From Chitinophagaceae bacterium (GTDB lineage: Bacteria > Bacteroidota > Bacteroidia > Cytophagales > Cytophagaceae), in the NCBI GenBank assembly GCA_028288405.1, contig JAQBNS010000135.1:1-42594 (forward strand): a DNA stretch of 42,594 nt, given 5' to 3'. This document shows positions 1 through 8,578 of the stretch, in pieces (position 1 is the stretch's first letter; each line of letters starts with the position of its first letter). The position numbers and the translations under genes are program-made. The notes beneath the pieces were generated by a model that saw only the letters and a program-made list of their open reading frames with translations, was not told the origin of the DNA and ran no database searches.

Positions 1-163
1 AAAAAATGCTACGTCCAACAATAGGACTTAAGAAGAAGCCTTATTCTGTAGCTTTAAAATTATGGAATAATTGCATGCTAACCAAAACCAACATTCAAAA
101 CGTCTAAATAAGATGTGATGATGAGGGTTGGAGTATATCATGATCACTAAGCAGTAAAAGGAT

Positions 164-200
164 ATAAAAAAAAGTTCAGCAAATCAGTTTGCTGAACTTT
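164..200 (-). terminator. Rho-independent terminator of the small secreted protein gene
   Basis: A perfect 13-bp stem (171-183 pairs with 188-200) closes a 4-base loop. Read on the minus strand it is followed by a run of T (the A run at 164-173). It lies 26 bases past the stop codon of the minus-strand gene ending at 227, so it fits termination of that gene. On the plus strand the T run is short. The remaining bases 1-163 show no convincing gene. Confidence 0.8.
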
Positions 201-226
201 TATACTTAAAAGGAGAATGATAAAGA

Positions 227-586
227 CTATTTGTCTTTTCTCATGAATATTTTAGTGATCATACCAGTCTTATCGCCCAAACCTGCGCCGATATGAGAGA
301 TTGAATATCCTTTGCCTACCAGCTCATTGACCTTGTTAACGATGATTTGACCGTTATCATCATGGTTATGAGCATCCATTTTCTTGAAAGGAACATACTC
401 ACTTGTATTGTCAGCATAGTGAATATGAAGACCTGGATCCTGGTATCCTGGAACTTCGTAAACATCAATCAAGATATATGTGCCCAAATCATTAGCCTTA
501 GACTCTGTATTTTTGAATGATGATAAATTAAAAAGTACCGCTAGTAAAGCGACAGTCAGGAAAGAAAAGGCGAAAAACTTTTTCAT
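227..586 (-). CDS. Small secreted protein of unknown function
   Basis: This 119-residue protein begins with a lysine pair and a hydrophobic stretch (about residues 4-23), which looks like a signal peptide or a single N-terminal membrane anchor. The mature part is short, polar and histidine-containing (HIHY, HNHDD), without a motif I recognise. The end of the protein is basic. It stands alone: the gene upstream is divergent and a strong hairpin follows its stop codon. The ATG is the only good start, directly preceding the signal-like segment. I cannot suggest a function. It is supported as a gene by its signal peptide, its codon pattern and its dedicated terminator. Confidence 0.65.
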   Translation of the reverse strand: MKKFFAFSFLTVALLAVLFNLSSFKNTESKANDLGTYILIDVYEVPGYQDPGLHIHYADNTSEYVPFKKMDAHNHDDNGQIIVNKVNELVGKGYSISHIGAGLGDKTGMITKIFMRKDK

Positions 587-690
587 GTTATATTAGGTTA
601 ACGTTAATTTAGGTCAAAAGCTAGTTATTTTAAATCAATATTTCAAATAATAAACAGGGCACTTTACAGTCTTTTTTATAGATTTGTCTA

Positions 691-2736
691 ATGGAGTTTG
701 GGAATCCTTTAGCACTTTGGGGTTTACTGGGGCTTAGTCTTCCGGTAATTATACATTTAGTAAGCCTTCAAAAGGCCAAAAAAATCTATTTTTCGAGTAC
801 AGCATTTCTTCGCCAGCTTACGGTAGAAAGCAGCTCCAAGAGAAGGCTTAAAGAATGGTTAATTTTAGCCTCAAGAGTATTGGCGCTATTATTTTTGGTC
901 TTTGCTTTTTCAATGCCTTATCGAAAAGATGTGAGCCATTGGAATACAGAACAGGAGGGACTTGCCTTCCAAGTCTATGTAGATAATTCTTATAGTATGG
1001 AGCGCAATCCTGGTCAAGGTACCTTATTGGATCAATCCTTGCTTCATGTGCAATCTTTATTGAAATCAGGCAGTCCCAGTACACGTTATCAATTTCTTGA
1101 CAATGACTTTCGCTCGGGAGATCTGCAATCCATGTCTGCGCAGGTATTGAGCAGACGTACTACGGAAGAAAACTTCTCCGTACGTTCCAGAACATTAAAA
1201 GAGATCGTCAATCGCTTTGCCTCTGCAGATCAACTGGGCAAGCGCAATAAGCATTGTTTTATATTCTCTGATTTTCAAAAAAGTACTTTAGGGAACTTCC
1301 CTGTGCCTTTTGATTCGACCAGCAACTATTACTTGATTCCTGTCCAGAATACAAGAAGCTCCAACGTATACGTTGATTCCATTTGGTTTGACAGACCGGT
1401 AGTAAAGAAAGGAGATCGATTGAAAGTCTTTTATAAAGCATTCAACAGCGGTGATCAGGAAATAAAGGAACAACTGTTTAAATTATTCATCAATCAAAAA
1501 CAAGCCGCAATTTCATATGTGGACCTTCCTGTTCAATCCAATGCAGTAGGCTCCTTTGAATACATTGTGTCTGAAAGCGGAGAATTGAAAGGCTCGATTG
1601 CATTGGAAGATGGAGATCTTTCATTTGACAATACATTTTACTTCACACTCAATGCCAGTGCAGCCATTAAGGTGGCTTCTATATCTGACAAAGTAAATCC
1701 TCCTCAAAATCTCCTCTTTACAGAGGAAGAAGATTTTTCTTTTTATGCCAGCAATGGTCAGCAACTGAACTACTCTGTGCTGGATGAAGCAGATTTTATT
1801 CTGATAGAAGGATGGGATCAGCTTCCGCAAGGCGTGATTAAACGTATTCCGATCTGGCTCCATGCGGGTAAAAGTATCTTGTTTATACCGGGCTCTAAAG
1901 ATCACAATATTCCTACAGACCTCGCTCAAGCCTTGGTCATTTCGACCTTGCCTTTTAAGAAAGCAGATACTACAGGTCAGGCTTCACAAGGCAGTATCGA
2001 GTTTCCTGATGTCCACAATCCTTTCTTCGCAGACTTTTTTGAAGAGAAAAGCAATCGAGTGACTATGCCGGTGGCTAATCCTATTTTGCCTTCCGTTCCG
2101 GGTTACACCGCTTTACTATCAACACATGGAGGAGAGATTGCCGTCAGTCGTTCCTCTGTCGGTAATGCTTTCAAAGGAACTTCCTACTTCATTCATTTTC
2201 CTTTAGCCAAGGAGAACAGTAATCTGGCTCAGCATTCATTCTTTGTGCCTTTACTATTGAAGATGGCTTTATTGAGTAAGGAAAATGCAGAGAAGATTTA
2301 CTTCAGACAAAGTGATGAAATTATACAACTCTCTATAAACCAAGAGACAAACAAAGATTTAGTGGAGATAAAGGATGAAAAAGGTGCCTTGGTCATTCCT
2401 TCACAACGTCTGAATGGTACTGTTTTGACTTTTGATTTACCAGAACAAATCACGAAACCCGGGTTTTATCAATTGGTTTATAATAACAATACCCTTAGAA
2501 CTTTTGCTCTAAATACAGCTAAAACCGAATCCAGAACAGCATTCTATGGTTCAGAGGAGTTGAGAAGTATAGTAAAAGACTTGCCGAATGTGAAGGTCTT
2601 GGATAACATTTCGGAGGTAGCATTTGAAGAGCAATTGAAGGAATTGACAAAAGGTGTTCCCCTTTGGAAATATTGCTTATTTTTGTCGCTGTTATTCTTC
2701 TTCATTGAAATTGTATTGATTCGCTGGTTTAAATAA
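691..2736 (+). CDS. BatA-domain membrane protein with VWA-like region
   Basis: The first 77 residues match the two-helix BatA N-terminal domain: a short N-terminus, a helix at about 7-25, a basic loop with KKIYFSS, and a second helix at about 56-76. After it comes a periplasmic region with a VWA-like DxSxS metal motif at D98, S100 and S102 (VDNSYS). A last helix lies at about 657-677, followed by a short basic tail. The 681-residue length fits the large BatA-domain proteins of Bacteroidota, whose exact role is not known; relatives of BatA were linked to aerotolerance. It heads an operon with the dihydroorotase-like gene 3 bases downstream. The start is fixed by the conserved N-terminal domain. 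Confidence 0.8.
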   Translation: MEFGNPLALWGLLGLSLPVIIHLVSLQKAKKIYFSSTAFLRQLTVESSSKRRLKEWLILASRVLALLFLVFAFSMPYRKDVSHWNTEQEGLAFQVYVDNSYSMERNPGQGTLLDQSLLHVQSLLKSGSPSTRYQFLDNDFRSGDLQSMSAQVLSRRTTEENFSVRSRTLKEIVNRFASADQLGKRNKHCFIFSDFQKSTLGNFPVPFDSTSNYYLIPVQNTRSSNVYVDSIWFDRPVVKKGDRLKVFYKAFNSGDQEIKEQLFKLFINQKQAAISYVDLPVQSNAVGSFEYIVSESGELKGSIALEDGDLSFDNTFYFTLNASAAIKVASISDKVNPPQNLLFTEEEDFSFYASNGQQLNYSVLDEADFILIEGWDQLPQGVIKRIPIWLHAGKSILFIPGSKDHNIPTDLAQALVISTLPFKKADTTGQASQGSIEFPDVHNPFFADFFEEKSNRVTMPVANPILPSVPGYTALLSTHGGEIAVSRSSVGNAFKGTSYFIHFPLAKENSNLAQHSFFVPLLLKMALLSKENAEKIYFRQSDEIIQLSINQETNKDLVEIKDEKGALVIPSQRLNGTVLTFDLPEQITKPGFYQLVYNNNTLRTFALNTAKTESRTAFYGSEELRSIVKDLPNVKVLDNISEVAFEEQLKELTKGVPLWKYCLFLSLLFFFIEIVLIRWFK

Positions 2737-2739
2737 ATA

Positions 2740-4002
2740 ATGAACAACATACTCATTAAGCAGGCCGAAATTATTCACCCTCATTCCGAATGGAATGGAA
2801 AGCGGGTAAATCTTTTGATACAAGATGGTATCATTCAAAAAATAGGAGATAAAAACTTTGAGGCTTCTCAAGTCATCGAAGGCAAAGACCTGAAGGTAAG
2901 TATGGGCTGGTGCGACTTACGTTCTTTTTCAGGAGATCCTGGTTTTGAATCCAAAGAAAACATGACCTCTTTTGCAGCTGCCGCTGCGATGGGCGGTTAT
3001 ACCGCTGTAGCTTGCATGCCTAATACTCATCCGAGTCTGGACAATAAAGAAAGCATTATGTACGTGCTGGCAACGGCGCGTAATTTCCTTACCAGAATAT
3101 TACCTGTTGGTTCATTAACCGCTAAAAACAAAGGGGAAGAGCTGACTGAAATACTCGACATGCATCACGCCGGGGCTGTCGCATTTTCCGATGGTAATAT
3201 GCCGGTATGGCACTCCGATGTTTTATTGAGAGGGCTCTTATACTTAAAGCCATTCAATGGCTTGCTGATGGTGCATGCGGAAGATAAATACCTTTCCGTA
3301 CAAGGACAGATGAATGAAAGCAAGACCAGTACGACATTGGGATTGAAAGGCATTCCTAAATTGGCGGAAGAGGTAATGGTGCAACGTGACATCAGCATCT
3401 TAGAGTATACCGGTGGTAAGATACACTTTAGTCACGTATCCAGTCCAAAATCATTGGACATGATCAAGGACGCCAAGAAAAAAGGATTGTCTGTAACCTG
3501 TGACATTGCTGCTTACCAGCTGATACTGGATGAAAGTTACATGGTCAATTTTGATACATTCTATAAAGTCAATCCACCATTGCGCAGCAAAAAAGATATC
3601 GATGCCTTTTGGAAATACCTTGGCGATGGTACCATTGACGCTATCGTCAGTGATCACCAGCCACAAGACACCGAGTGTAAAAACCTGGAGTTTGATTTGG
3701 CGGATTTTGGTATATCCAATATCGAAACTGCTTTTGCAGCGGTGCATACAGCCAATCAAAAAATGAGTTTAGCCGATTTGATCGATAAATTTACGGTACA
3801 ACCGCGAAAAGTATTAAACCTATCCCTACCGGAAATCAAAGTGGGTGCTTCAGCAGAGCTTACTGTATTTGATGCGGCAGAAACATGGACACCGATGGCC
3901 AAAGAGTTGAAGTCAAAATCAAAAAATAATCCATTTATAGGAACTTCATTGAAAGGCAAAGTCAAAGCAGTTTTCAATGCTTCTCAACACCAATTGTTTT
4001 AG
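2740..4002 (+). CDS. Dihydroorotase-like protein, probably catalytically inactive
   Basis: The 420-residue length and many blocks fit type I dihydroorotases (amidohydrolase fold, pyrimidine synthesis): MPNTHPSLDN at 94-103, KVNPPLRSK at 276-284, a histidine at 179 (VHAED), HFSHVS at 229-234 and SDH at 304-306. However, the metal-binding D-x-H-x-H motif reads D59-L-R61-S-F63, so both histidines are gone, and the usual PHH block reads AAYQ at 257-260. By family logic it should not bind the normal binuclear metal site. It may be a structural partner, like the inactive PyrC' that supports aspartate transcarbamoylase in some bacteria, or have a new role. Spacing is 3 bases to the gene before and 2 to the gene after. 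Confidence 0.85.
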   Translation: MNNILIKQAEIIHPHSEWNGKRVNLLIQDGIIQKIGDKNFEASQVIEGKDLKVSMGWCDLRSFSGDPGFESKENMTSFAAAAAMGGYTAVACMPNTHPSLDNKESIMYVLATARNFLTRILPVGSLTAKNKGEELTEILDMHHAGAVAFSDGNMPVWHSDVLLRGLLYLKPFNGLLMVHAEDKYLSVQGQMNESKTSTTLGLKGIPKLAEEVMVQRDISILEYTGGKIHFSHVSSPKSLDMIKDAKKKGLSVTCDIAAYQLILDESYMVNFDTFYKVNPPLRSKKDIDAFWKYLGDGTIDAIVSDHQPQDTECKNLEFDLADFGISNIETAFAAVHTANQKMSLADLIDKFTVQPRKVLNLSLPEIKVGASAELTVFDAAETWTPMAKELKSKSKNNPFIGTSLKGKVKAVFNASQHQLF

Positions 4003-4004
4003 TC

Positions 4005-4973
4005 ATGAGTACAACGCCTCAAATTTCTGTTGTCATCCCGTTATACAATGAAGAAGAATCTCTAAGAGAGTTAGAGGCATGGATCCGTAGTGTCATGCAA
4101 GCTCATTCGTTTAGCTATGAAATACTTTTAGTAGACGATGGCAGTAAAGATCATTCCTGGACAATTGTAGAAGAACTCGCTCGACTTAATCCCCATGTAA
4201 AAGGTATTCGCTTTAGAAGAAATTATGGTAAGTCTGCCGCTTTGCACATGGGCTTTACACATTGCAAAGGGGATGTAGTCATTACGATGGATGCGGATAT
4301 GCAAGATAGTCCGGATGAAATTCCTGAACTGTATAAAATGATCAAAGACGAAGGCTATGATCTGGTATCAGGCTGGAAAAAGAAACGCCACGATCCATTG
4401 AGTAAAACTATTCCTACCAAGTTATTCAACGGCATGACCCGTTTGTTATCGGGTATTCAATTGAATGATTTTAATTGTGGCTTAAAAGCATACAAAAGTG
4501 ATGTAGTGAAGACCATAGAGGTCTATGGAGAAATGCATCGTTATATTCCGGTGATCGCCAAGTGGACAGGCTTTTCAAAAATAGGAGAGAAAGTGGTCGT
4601 GCATCGTCCGCGTAAATATGGCGTTACCAAATTCGGATTGGAGCGTTTTGTGTATGGATTCTTAGATTTATTGTCCATTACATTTGTATCGAAATTCAGT
4701 AAACGTCCCATGCATTTCTTTGGCGCACTGGGCACTTTGTTTTTTCTGGGAGGCTTTGGTATTGCCGCTTATTTGATCGTCATGAAACTCTATTACATTG
4801 CCAATGGCGTAGTGCATAGAGACGTTGTAAACAATACCTGGTTCTACCTGGGACTTGCGTTTGGAATCATTGGAGTACAGTTGTTCATGGCTGGTTTCCT
4901 TGGCGAGATGGTGACGATGAATTCACCTAAGAAAAATGACTATACGGTTTCGGATACGATAGGAATGAATTAG
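4005..4973 (+). CDS. Membrane-anchored family 2 glycosyltransferase (polyprenyl-phosphate sugar transferase type)
   Basis: The N-terminal two thirds are a GT-A fold: SVVIPLYNEEESL at 8-20, LVDDGSKD at 42-49 and the DxD motif at D96-A-D98 followed by MQDSP. Two hydrophobic helices at about 235-257 and 283-305 follow, as in GtrB, ArnC and DPM1-like enzymes that move a sugar from a nucleotide onto a polyprenyl phosphate at the inner face of the membrane. The 322-residue length is usual for this group. The acceptor and the sugar cannot be told from sequence. It is the last gene of the operon starting at 691; its stop codon lies inside the first TTAGTTG heptamer of a repeat. Confidence 0.88.
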   Translation: MSTTPQISVVIPLYNEEESLRELEAWIRSVMQAHSFSYEILLVDDGSKDHSWTIVEELARLNPHVKGIRFRRNYGKSAALHMGFTHCKGDVVITMDADMQDSPDEIPELYKMIKDEGYDLVSGWKKKRHDPLSKTIPTKLFNGMTRLLSGIQLNDFNCGLKAYKSDVVKTIEVYGEMHRYIPVIAKWTGFSKIGEKVVVHRPRKYGVTKFGLERFVYGFLDLLSITFVSKFSKRPMHFFGALGTLFFLGGFGIAAYLIVMKLYYIANGVVHRDVVNNTWFYLGLAFGIIGVQLFMAGFLGEMVTMNSPKKNDYTVSDTIGMN

Positions 4974-5090
4974 TTGTTAGTTGTTAGTTGTTAGTTGTTA
5001 GTTATAAAAAATAAAAGACCTGGATAGTTAATTATCCAGGTCTTTTATTTTAAAAGCAGTTCGTTTGTACGAACTAACAACTAACAACTA
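4970..5090. repeat. TTAGTTG heptamer repeats in inverted arrangement around a terminator
   Basis: Four full tandem TTAGTTG units run from 4970 to 4997, with a partial fifth to 5003. On the other side of the terminator, 5072-5090 carries about two and a half units in the opposite orientation (CAACTAA). The two arrays can pair outside the terminator hairpin. A small GTTCG/CGAAC hairpin also lies at 5059-5074. The stop codon of the glycosyltransferase gene is within the first unit. Confidence 0.75.
5008..5051. terminator. Bidirectional terminator between convergent genes
   Basis: Arms 5008-5026 and 5033-5051 form a perfect 19-bp stem with a 6-base loop. The stem starts with an A-rich tract and ends with a T-rich tract, so it works as a rho-independent terminator in both directions. 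It sits between the glycosyltransferase gene (+) and the secreted-protein gene (-). Confidence 0.9.
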
Positions 5091-5092
5091 TA

Positions 5093-6562
5093 TCATCTTC
5101 TATTCATATTACCACCTGCCGGTTTACCACCGATTTTATAGAGTGTATACAGTTGATTTTTTGAACTGTAAAAACCAAATAGATAGGTCTTGTCTTTTTT
5201 CCAAACCGCAGGAGCCACGTTATTCAAGGGATCTCTATAAAAGAGGTCTAATGATTCATCTAATGCAGGAACATCTTCAGGAAGTGCTTTCGACAAGTTT
5301 CCGGTTTCTGCATCTAATGTCCAATACGTGTACACCCAAATTTCTTTCTTGAATTTCAACAACGCATTTTGATCAGCGGTGTAAGAAGGTAAGTGCAAAT
5401 CAGGATAATTTCTTTCCATGATCATGTTGACACTCAATGTGCCTTTTTGTTCGCTGTCTGTATTATCCAAAGAAGGATCTGCGATGTTGTTTTTATTGAT
5501 TAATCCGGCAACTAATAATAGTTTGCCGTTACTACTTTCTAATAATCCTAAACCTGCGAAATCAGCACGGTTAAATGATTTGATCAAGTCGGCTTCTGTA
5601 GCAGCCTTTCTCTCGCGGCTGTATCCGATTCTGGCAGAGTAAGAACTTTCCATATAGAAATCAGGTATTACGGGAGATTCTGCTATGGATGATACATCAG
5701 ATAACTTAGTTCCTTTTACTAAGATTCCTTTTGCAGAAACAGTCAATTGATACAATTTGTCATTGTATAGAATCGATTTGAAAACACTCTTTTTCTCAGT
5801 AGCCTGTTCTGATTTTACTACGATGATCTTAGGACTTTCATCCAGTGCTTTTAGTATGCGTGTTTCTCCTTCCGAAGCATCGTATGTTAAAATTAAATTA
5901 TCGATGTCGTGATACGCTTTTAGAGCTTGTGCAGTTTGTGTAAAATGTGCCGTGCTATTCAATGGCAACGCTGCAATTTGATCTATTGCTTTATTCGTAT
6001 TGATAGAAAGTGTTTTGTATAAATCAGCGTCTTGTGTTTTGACTTTGATCACTTTAGGATCGCTAGGAGCAGTGTATTGGTAAACGGTCAATTCATTTTT
6101 GACATCACCGGATGAAGTCACTACATACAAGTAGCCGGCAGCGGCGCCTACAAACAATATCGGGTCTTTATCATTCGGCAAAGGAAATGGCGTATAACTT
6201 ATTTTTTTAGCAGTCAGATCAGCCTGAAGTACCATGATCTTTTTATTGCCCTGGGTGAAATAACAAAAAAAACTTCCTCCTAATGTTCCTACACCGGCAC
6301 GCTTTAGACTGCTGTAATTTAAAGGCATGCTTTGTTTTAAATCTTCTACCGGAGCGCCGTTCTCGTCCAGCTTAATGAAATGTATTACGTTGTTGTCTGA
6401 AAGAAAAACCCCTGTTTCATCATTTTCATCGGTTACAAATACGGCTTCTCTATCGTCGTATTCTGCTTTATCGATAGCAACAGGAAAAGACGAAAAGGTT
6501 TGTTGCGCAAACAACAGGGTACAGGTACTAAAGAATAGTAAGGAGGAGTATATTAATTTCAT
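5093..6562 (-). CDS. Secreted protein of unknown function, possible beta-propeller
   Basis: The 489-residue product starts with a clear signal peptide (hydrophobic core about residues 3-18, ending LLFAQ), a cleavage pattern typical of Bacteroidota. The rest is soluble, rich in short beta-strand-like segments and contains several repeats of the type hydrophobic-V-G-A/hydrophobic-V-T, which would suit a beta-propeller, but I see no catalytic motif. It ends with a glycine- and asparagine-rich tail. It begins 6 bases after the SET-domain gene and so is probably the last gene of the tyrS operon. I do not recognise a family. It has no type IX sorting domain that I can see. Confidence 0.7.
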   Translation of the reverse strand: MKLIYSSLLFFSTCTLLFAQQTFSSFPVAIDKAEYDDREAVFVTDENDETGVFLSDNNVIHFIKLDENGAPVEDLKQSMPLNYSSLKRAGVGTLGGSFFCYFTQGNKKIMVLQADLTAKKISYTPFPLPNDKDPILFVGAAAGYLYVVTSSGDVKNELTVYQYTAPSDPKVIKVKTQDADLYKTLSINTNKAIDQIAALPLNSTAHFTQTAQALKAYHDIDNLILTYDASEGETRILKALDESPKIIVVKSEQATEKKSVFKSILYNDKLYQLTVSAKGILVKGTKLSDVSSIAESPVIPDFYMESSYSARIGYSRERKAATEADLIKSFNRADFAGLGLLESSNGKLLLVAGLINKNNIADPSLDNTDSEQKGTLSVNMIMERNYPDLHLPSYTADQNALLKFKKEIWVYTYWTLDAETGNLSKALPEDVPALDESLDLFYRDPLNNVAPAVWKKDKTYLFGFYSSKNQLYTLYKIGGKPAGGNMNRR

Positions 6563-6568
6563 AACGGA

Positions 6569-7141
6569 CTATTTTTTGTCTTTATCTTTCTTCTTTTTCT
6601 TTTTGTCTTTCTTATCTTTTTTAGATTTCTCAGGTTGAATACCCATCGCTCTGCGCATTTCTTTTCCATAAGAAACCAGAATTTCAGAACCTGGTTTTAT
6701 TTTGCGTAAGGCAATGATGTTAATTTTGCCTTTATAATCTTCGTACTGCACATTTTTTTTATGTTCAGATCCATACGCGTCGCATACGTAACGACCTAAT
6801 CCGGAAGATGTTTTGCGTGCATCAATAACTTTTCTTGTGCCTAGCGTCATACCATATTCTCCGTATCCGAAGTCTACATAGCGCTCATTATACTCCTTTG
6901 TCGTAATGACTTCACCGGCATACTCTACTACTGTATCACCTCTTTTGTATTTACGATCGGTAAATAAACCTAATCCTGCATTAGGAACAGTAGATTGAGC
7001 AATCCAAAATCCCAATTCACTGCGTGTATGTTCCTCGCAGTAGGGATGTGTCATGACAGTGATGTGCTTGCAACGTTGTCCTTTGTCGTTTTTGTAAGCA
7101 CAACGCGCTTTAACTTTGATGGTGTGATTTAGGTCTGCCAT
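6569..7141 (-). CDS. SET-domain protein (putative lysine methyltransferase) with zinc-knuckle-like N-terminus and lysine-rich tail
   Basis: Residues about 45-160 follow the SET fold: GLGLFTDRKYKRGDTVVEYA at 56-75, a GRYV segment at 116-119 where eukaryotic enzymes have the RFINH motif, and GSEILVSYG at 151-159 corresponding to the GEELTYDYG block with its tyrosine. Before it, C14, C24, C35 and H38 are spaced like a small zinc site. Residues 171-190 are nearly all lysine and aspartate. SET enzymes transfer methyl groups from S-adenosylmethionine to protein lysine; the target here is unknown, although a basic tail suggests nucleic acid or self-methylation. The gene starts 4 bases after tyrS. 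Confidence 0.8.
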   Translation of the reverse strand: MADLNHTIKVKARCAYKNDKGQRCKHITVMTHPYCEEHTRSELGFWIAQSTVPNAGLGLFTDRKYKRGDTVVEYAGEVITTKEYNERYVDFGYGEYGMTLGTRKVIDARKTSSGLGRYVCDAYGSEHKKNVQYEDYKGKINIIALRKIKPGSEILVSYGKEMRRAMGIQPEKSKKDKKDKKKKKKDKDKK

Positions 7142-7145
7142 GGAA

Positions 7146-8441
7146 TTAGTCTGTGATTTGGATTAAAAAGTAATTTTTCTTTCCCTTCTGTACAAGAAGG
7201 TATTTATTTTGTAATAGGTTAAATTCATTAGACGCTTGATCCGGCCCGGAGACCTTTGTTTTATTAATGCTTACGCCACCGCCTTGTATCATTTTTCTTG
7301 CTTCGCCTTTAGAAGGAAAAATATTGAATTCGGAAACAGTAGACAATAGTTCTAACACAACCGGACTGGCTTCCCAATGGCTCTTTGTAATGTTAATCTG
7401 CGGCACACCTTCAAACACGGAGAGAAGGGTAGGTTCATCAATTTCTTGTAAAATCTCTACAGAAGCCTGACCAAACAATACTTCAGAAGCTTTAATCGCA
7501 TTGTCGTATTCTTTTTGAGAATGCACACGAATGGTAATGTCTTGGGCTAATGATTTTTGAATCAAACGTTCATGAGGAGCTTGCGCATGTTGTTGTTCCA
7601 ACTGTTGTATTTCTGCTTTGGTAAGCAGTGTAAAGATTCTGATCCACTTGGACGCATCTTCATCAGAAGCATTGAGCCAGAACTGGTAAAACTTATAAGG
7701 TGAAGTCAGGTTGGGATCAAGCCATACGTTGCCCCCCTCAGACTTACCGAACTTCGTTCCGTCTGCTTTGGTAATAAGCGGGCAAGTCAAAGCAAAGGCT
7801 TCAGACTTTTCATCCGACATACGGCGAATCAATTCTGTACCGGCAGTGATGTTTCCCCATTGATCAGAGCCGCCCATTTGCAAGCGGCAATTTTTTTCTT
7901 TGTACAGATGATAGTAATCGTAACCCTGTATCAATTGATAAGAGAATTCGGTGTAAGAGATACCTGTCTCCAGTCTTTTCTTCACAGAATCTTTAGCCAT
8001 CATATAATTTACAGTCAGGTGTTTTCCAGCTTCACGAAGGAATTGCAGGAAACCCATGCCTTTGAACCAATCGTAATTGTTGACCAATTCCGCAGAATTA
8101 CTTCCTGAATTGAAATCCAAAAACTTTGACAATTGTTGTTTGATACATTCCTGATTGTGACGCAGTGTTTCCTCAGACAAAAATTTACGTTCTTCAGATT
8201 TACCCGATGGATCGCCGATCATACCGGTAGCGCCTCCAACGAGAGCGACTGGTTTATGACCCGATTGTTGGAAATGAACCAACAACATGATCGTCACTAA
8301 ATTTCCTATGGTAAGCGAGGAAGCTGTAGGATCGAAACCTACATATCCAGCTGTCATTTCTTTTTTTAACTGTTCTTCCGCACCGGGCATGATATCGTGT
8401 ATCATCCCTCTCCATTTCAGTTCTTCAACAAAATTTTTCAT
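7146..8441 (-). CDS. tyrS: Tyrosyl-tRNA synthetase
   Basis: This class I synthetase charges tRNA-Tyr. Diagnostic blocks are [12 protein letters not shown], the ATP-binding signature written TIGN instead of [23 protein letters not shown], the QGYDYYHL and GGSDQWGN tyrosine-binding segments and KFGKSE for KMSKS. A C-terminal S4-like RNA-binding domain follows ([16 protein letters not shown]). I chose the ATG at 8441 ([12 protein letters not shown]) because this is where bacterial TyrRS proteins begin; an in-frame ATG 27 bases upstream is less likely. The resulting 431 residues are normal. Genes for a SET protein and a secreted protein follow at 4 and 6 bases, suggesting one transcript. Confidence 0.95.
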   Translation of the reverse strand: MKNFVEELKWRGMIHDIMPGAEEQLKKEMTAGYVGFDPTASSLTIGNLVTIMLLVHFQQSGHKPVALVGGATGMIGDPSGKSEERKFLSEETLRHNQECIKQQLSKFLDFNSGSNSAELVNNYDWFKGMGFLQFLREAGKHLTVNYMMAKDSVKKRLETGISYTEFSYQLIQGYDYYHLYKEKNCRLQMGGSDQWGNITAGTELIRRMSDEKSEAFALTCPLITKADGTKFGKSEGGNVWLDPNLTSPYKFYQFWLNASDEDASKWIRIFTLLTKAEIQQLEQQHAQAPHERLIQKSLAQDITIRVHSQKEYDNAIKASEVLFGQASVEILQEIDEPTLLSVFEGVPQINITKSHWEASPVVLELLSTVSEFNIFPSKGEARKMIQGGGVSINKTKVSGPDQASNEFNLLQNKYLLVQKGKKNYFLIQITD

Positions 8442-8578
8442 GCATGGTAAGTCAGGAGACTCATTCAAAAAGGGTTGTTAACGGAGTAAATATAACAATT
8501 GTTAGTTCCTTATTCAGAAAAATAGCGTTAAAAATCCAGCTATTTTTTATCTTGCAACAACATTTAATCCTATCATTT

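Noticed and set aside
6-107. 33-codon ATG frame at the left edge
   Set aside because: No signal peptide, no family likeness and no promoter; likely chance in A+T-rich DNA.
4970-5090. CRISPR array or IS end
   Set aside because: The units are 7 bases without spacers and no transposase or cas gene is near.
8444-8578. Upstream extension of the holA frame
   Set aside because: It overlaps the tyrS start region and resembles no HolA N-terminus; the family start is at 8579.
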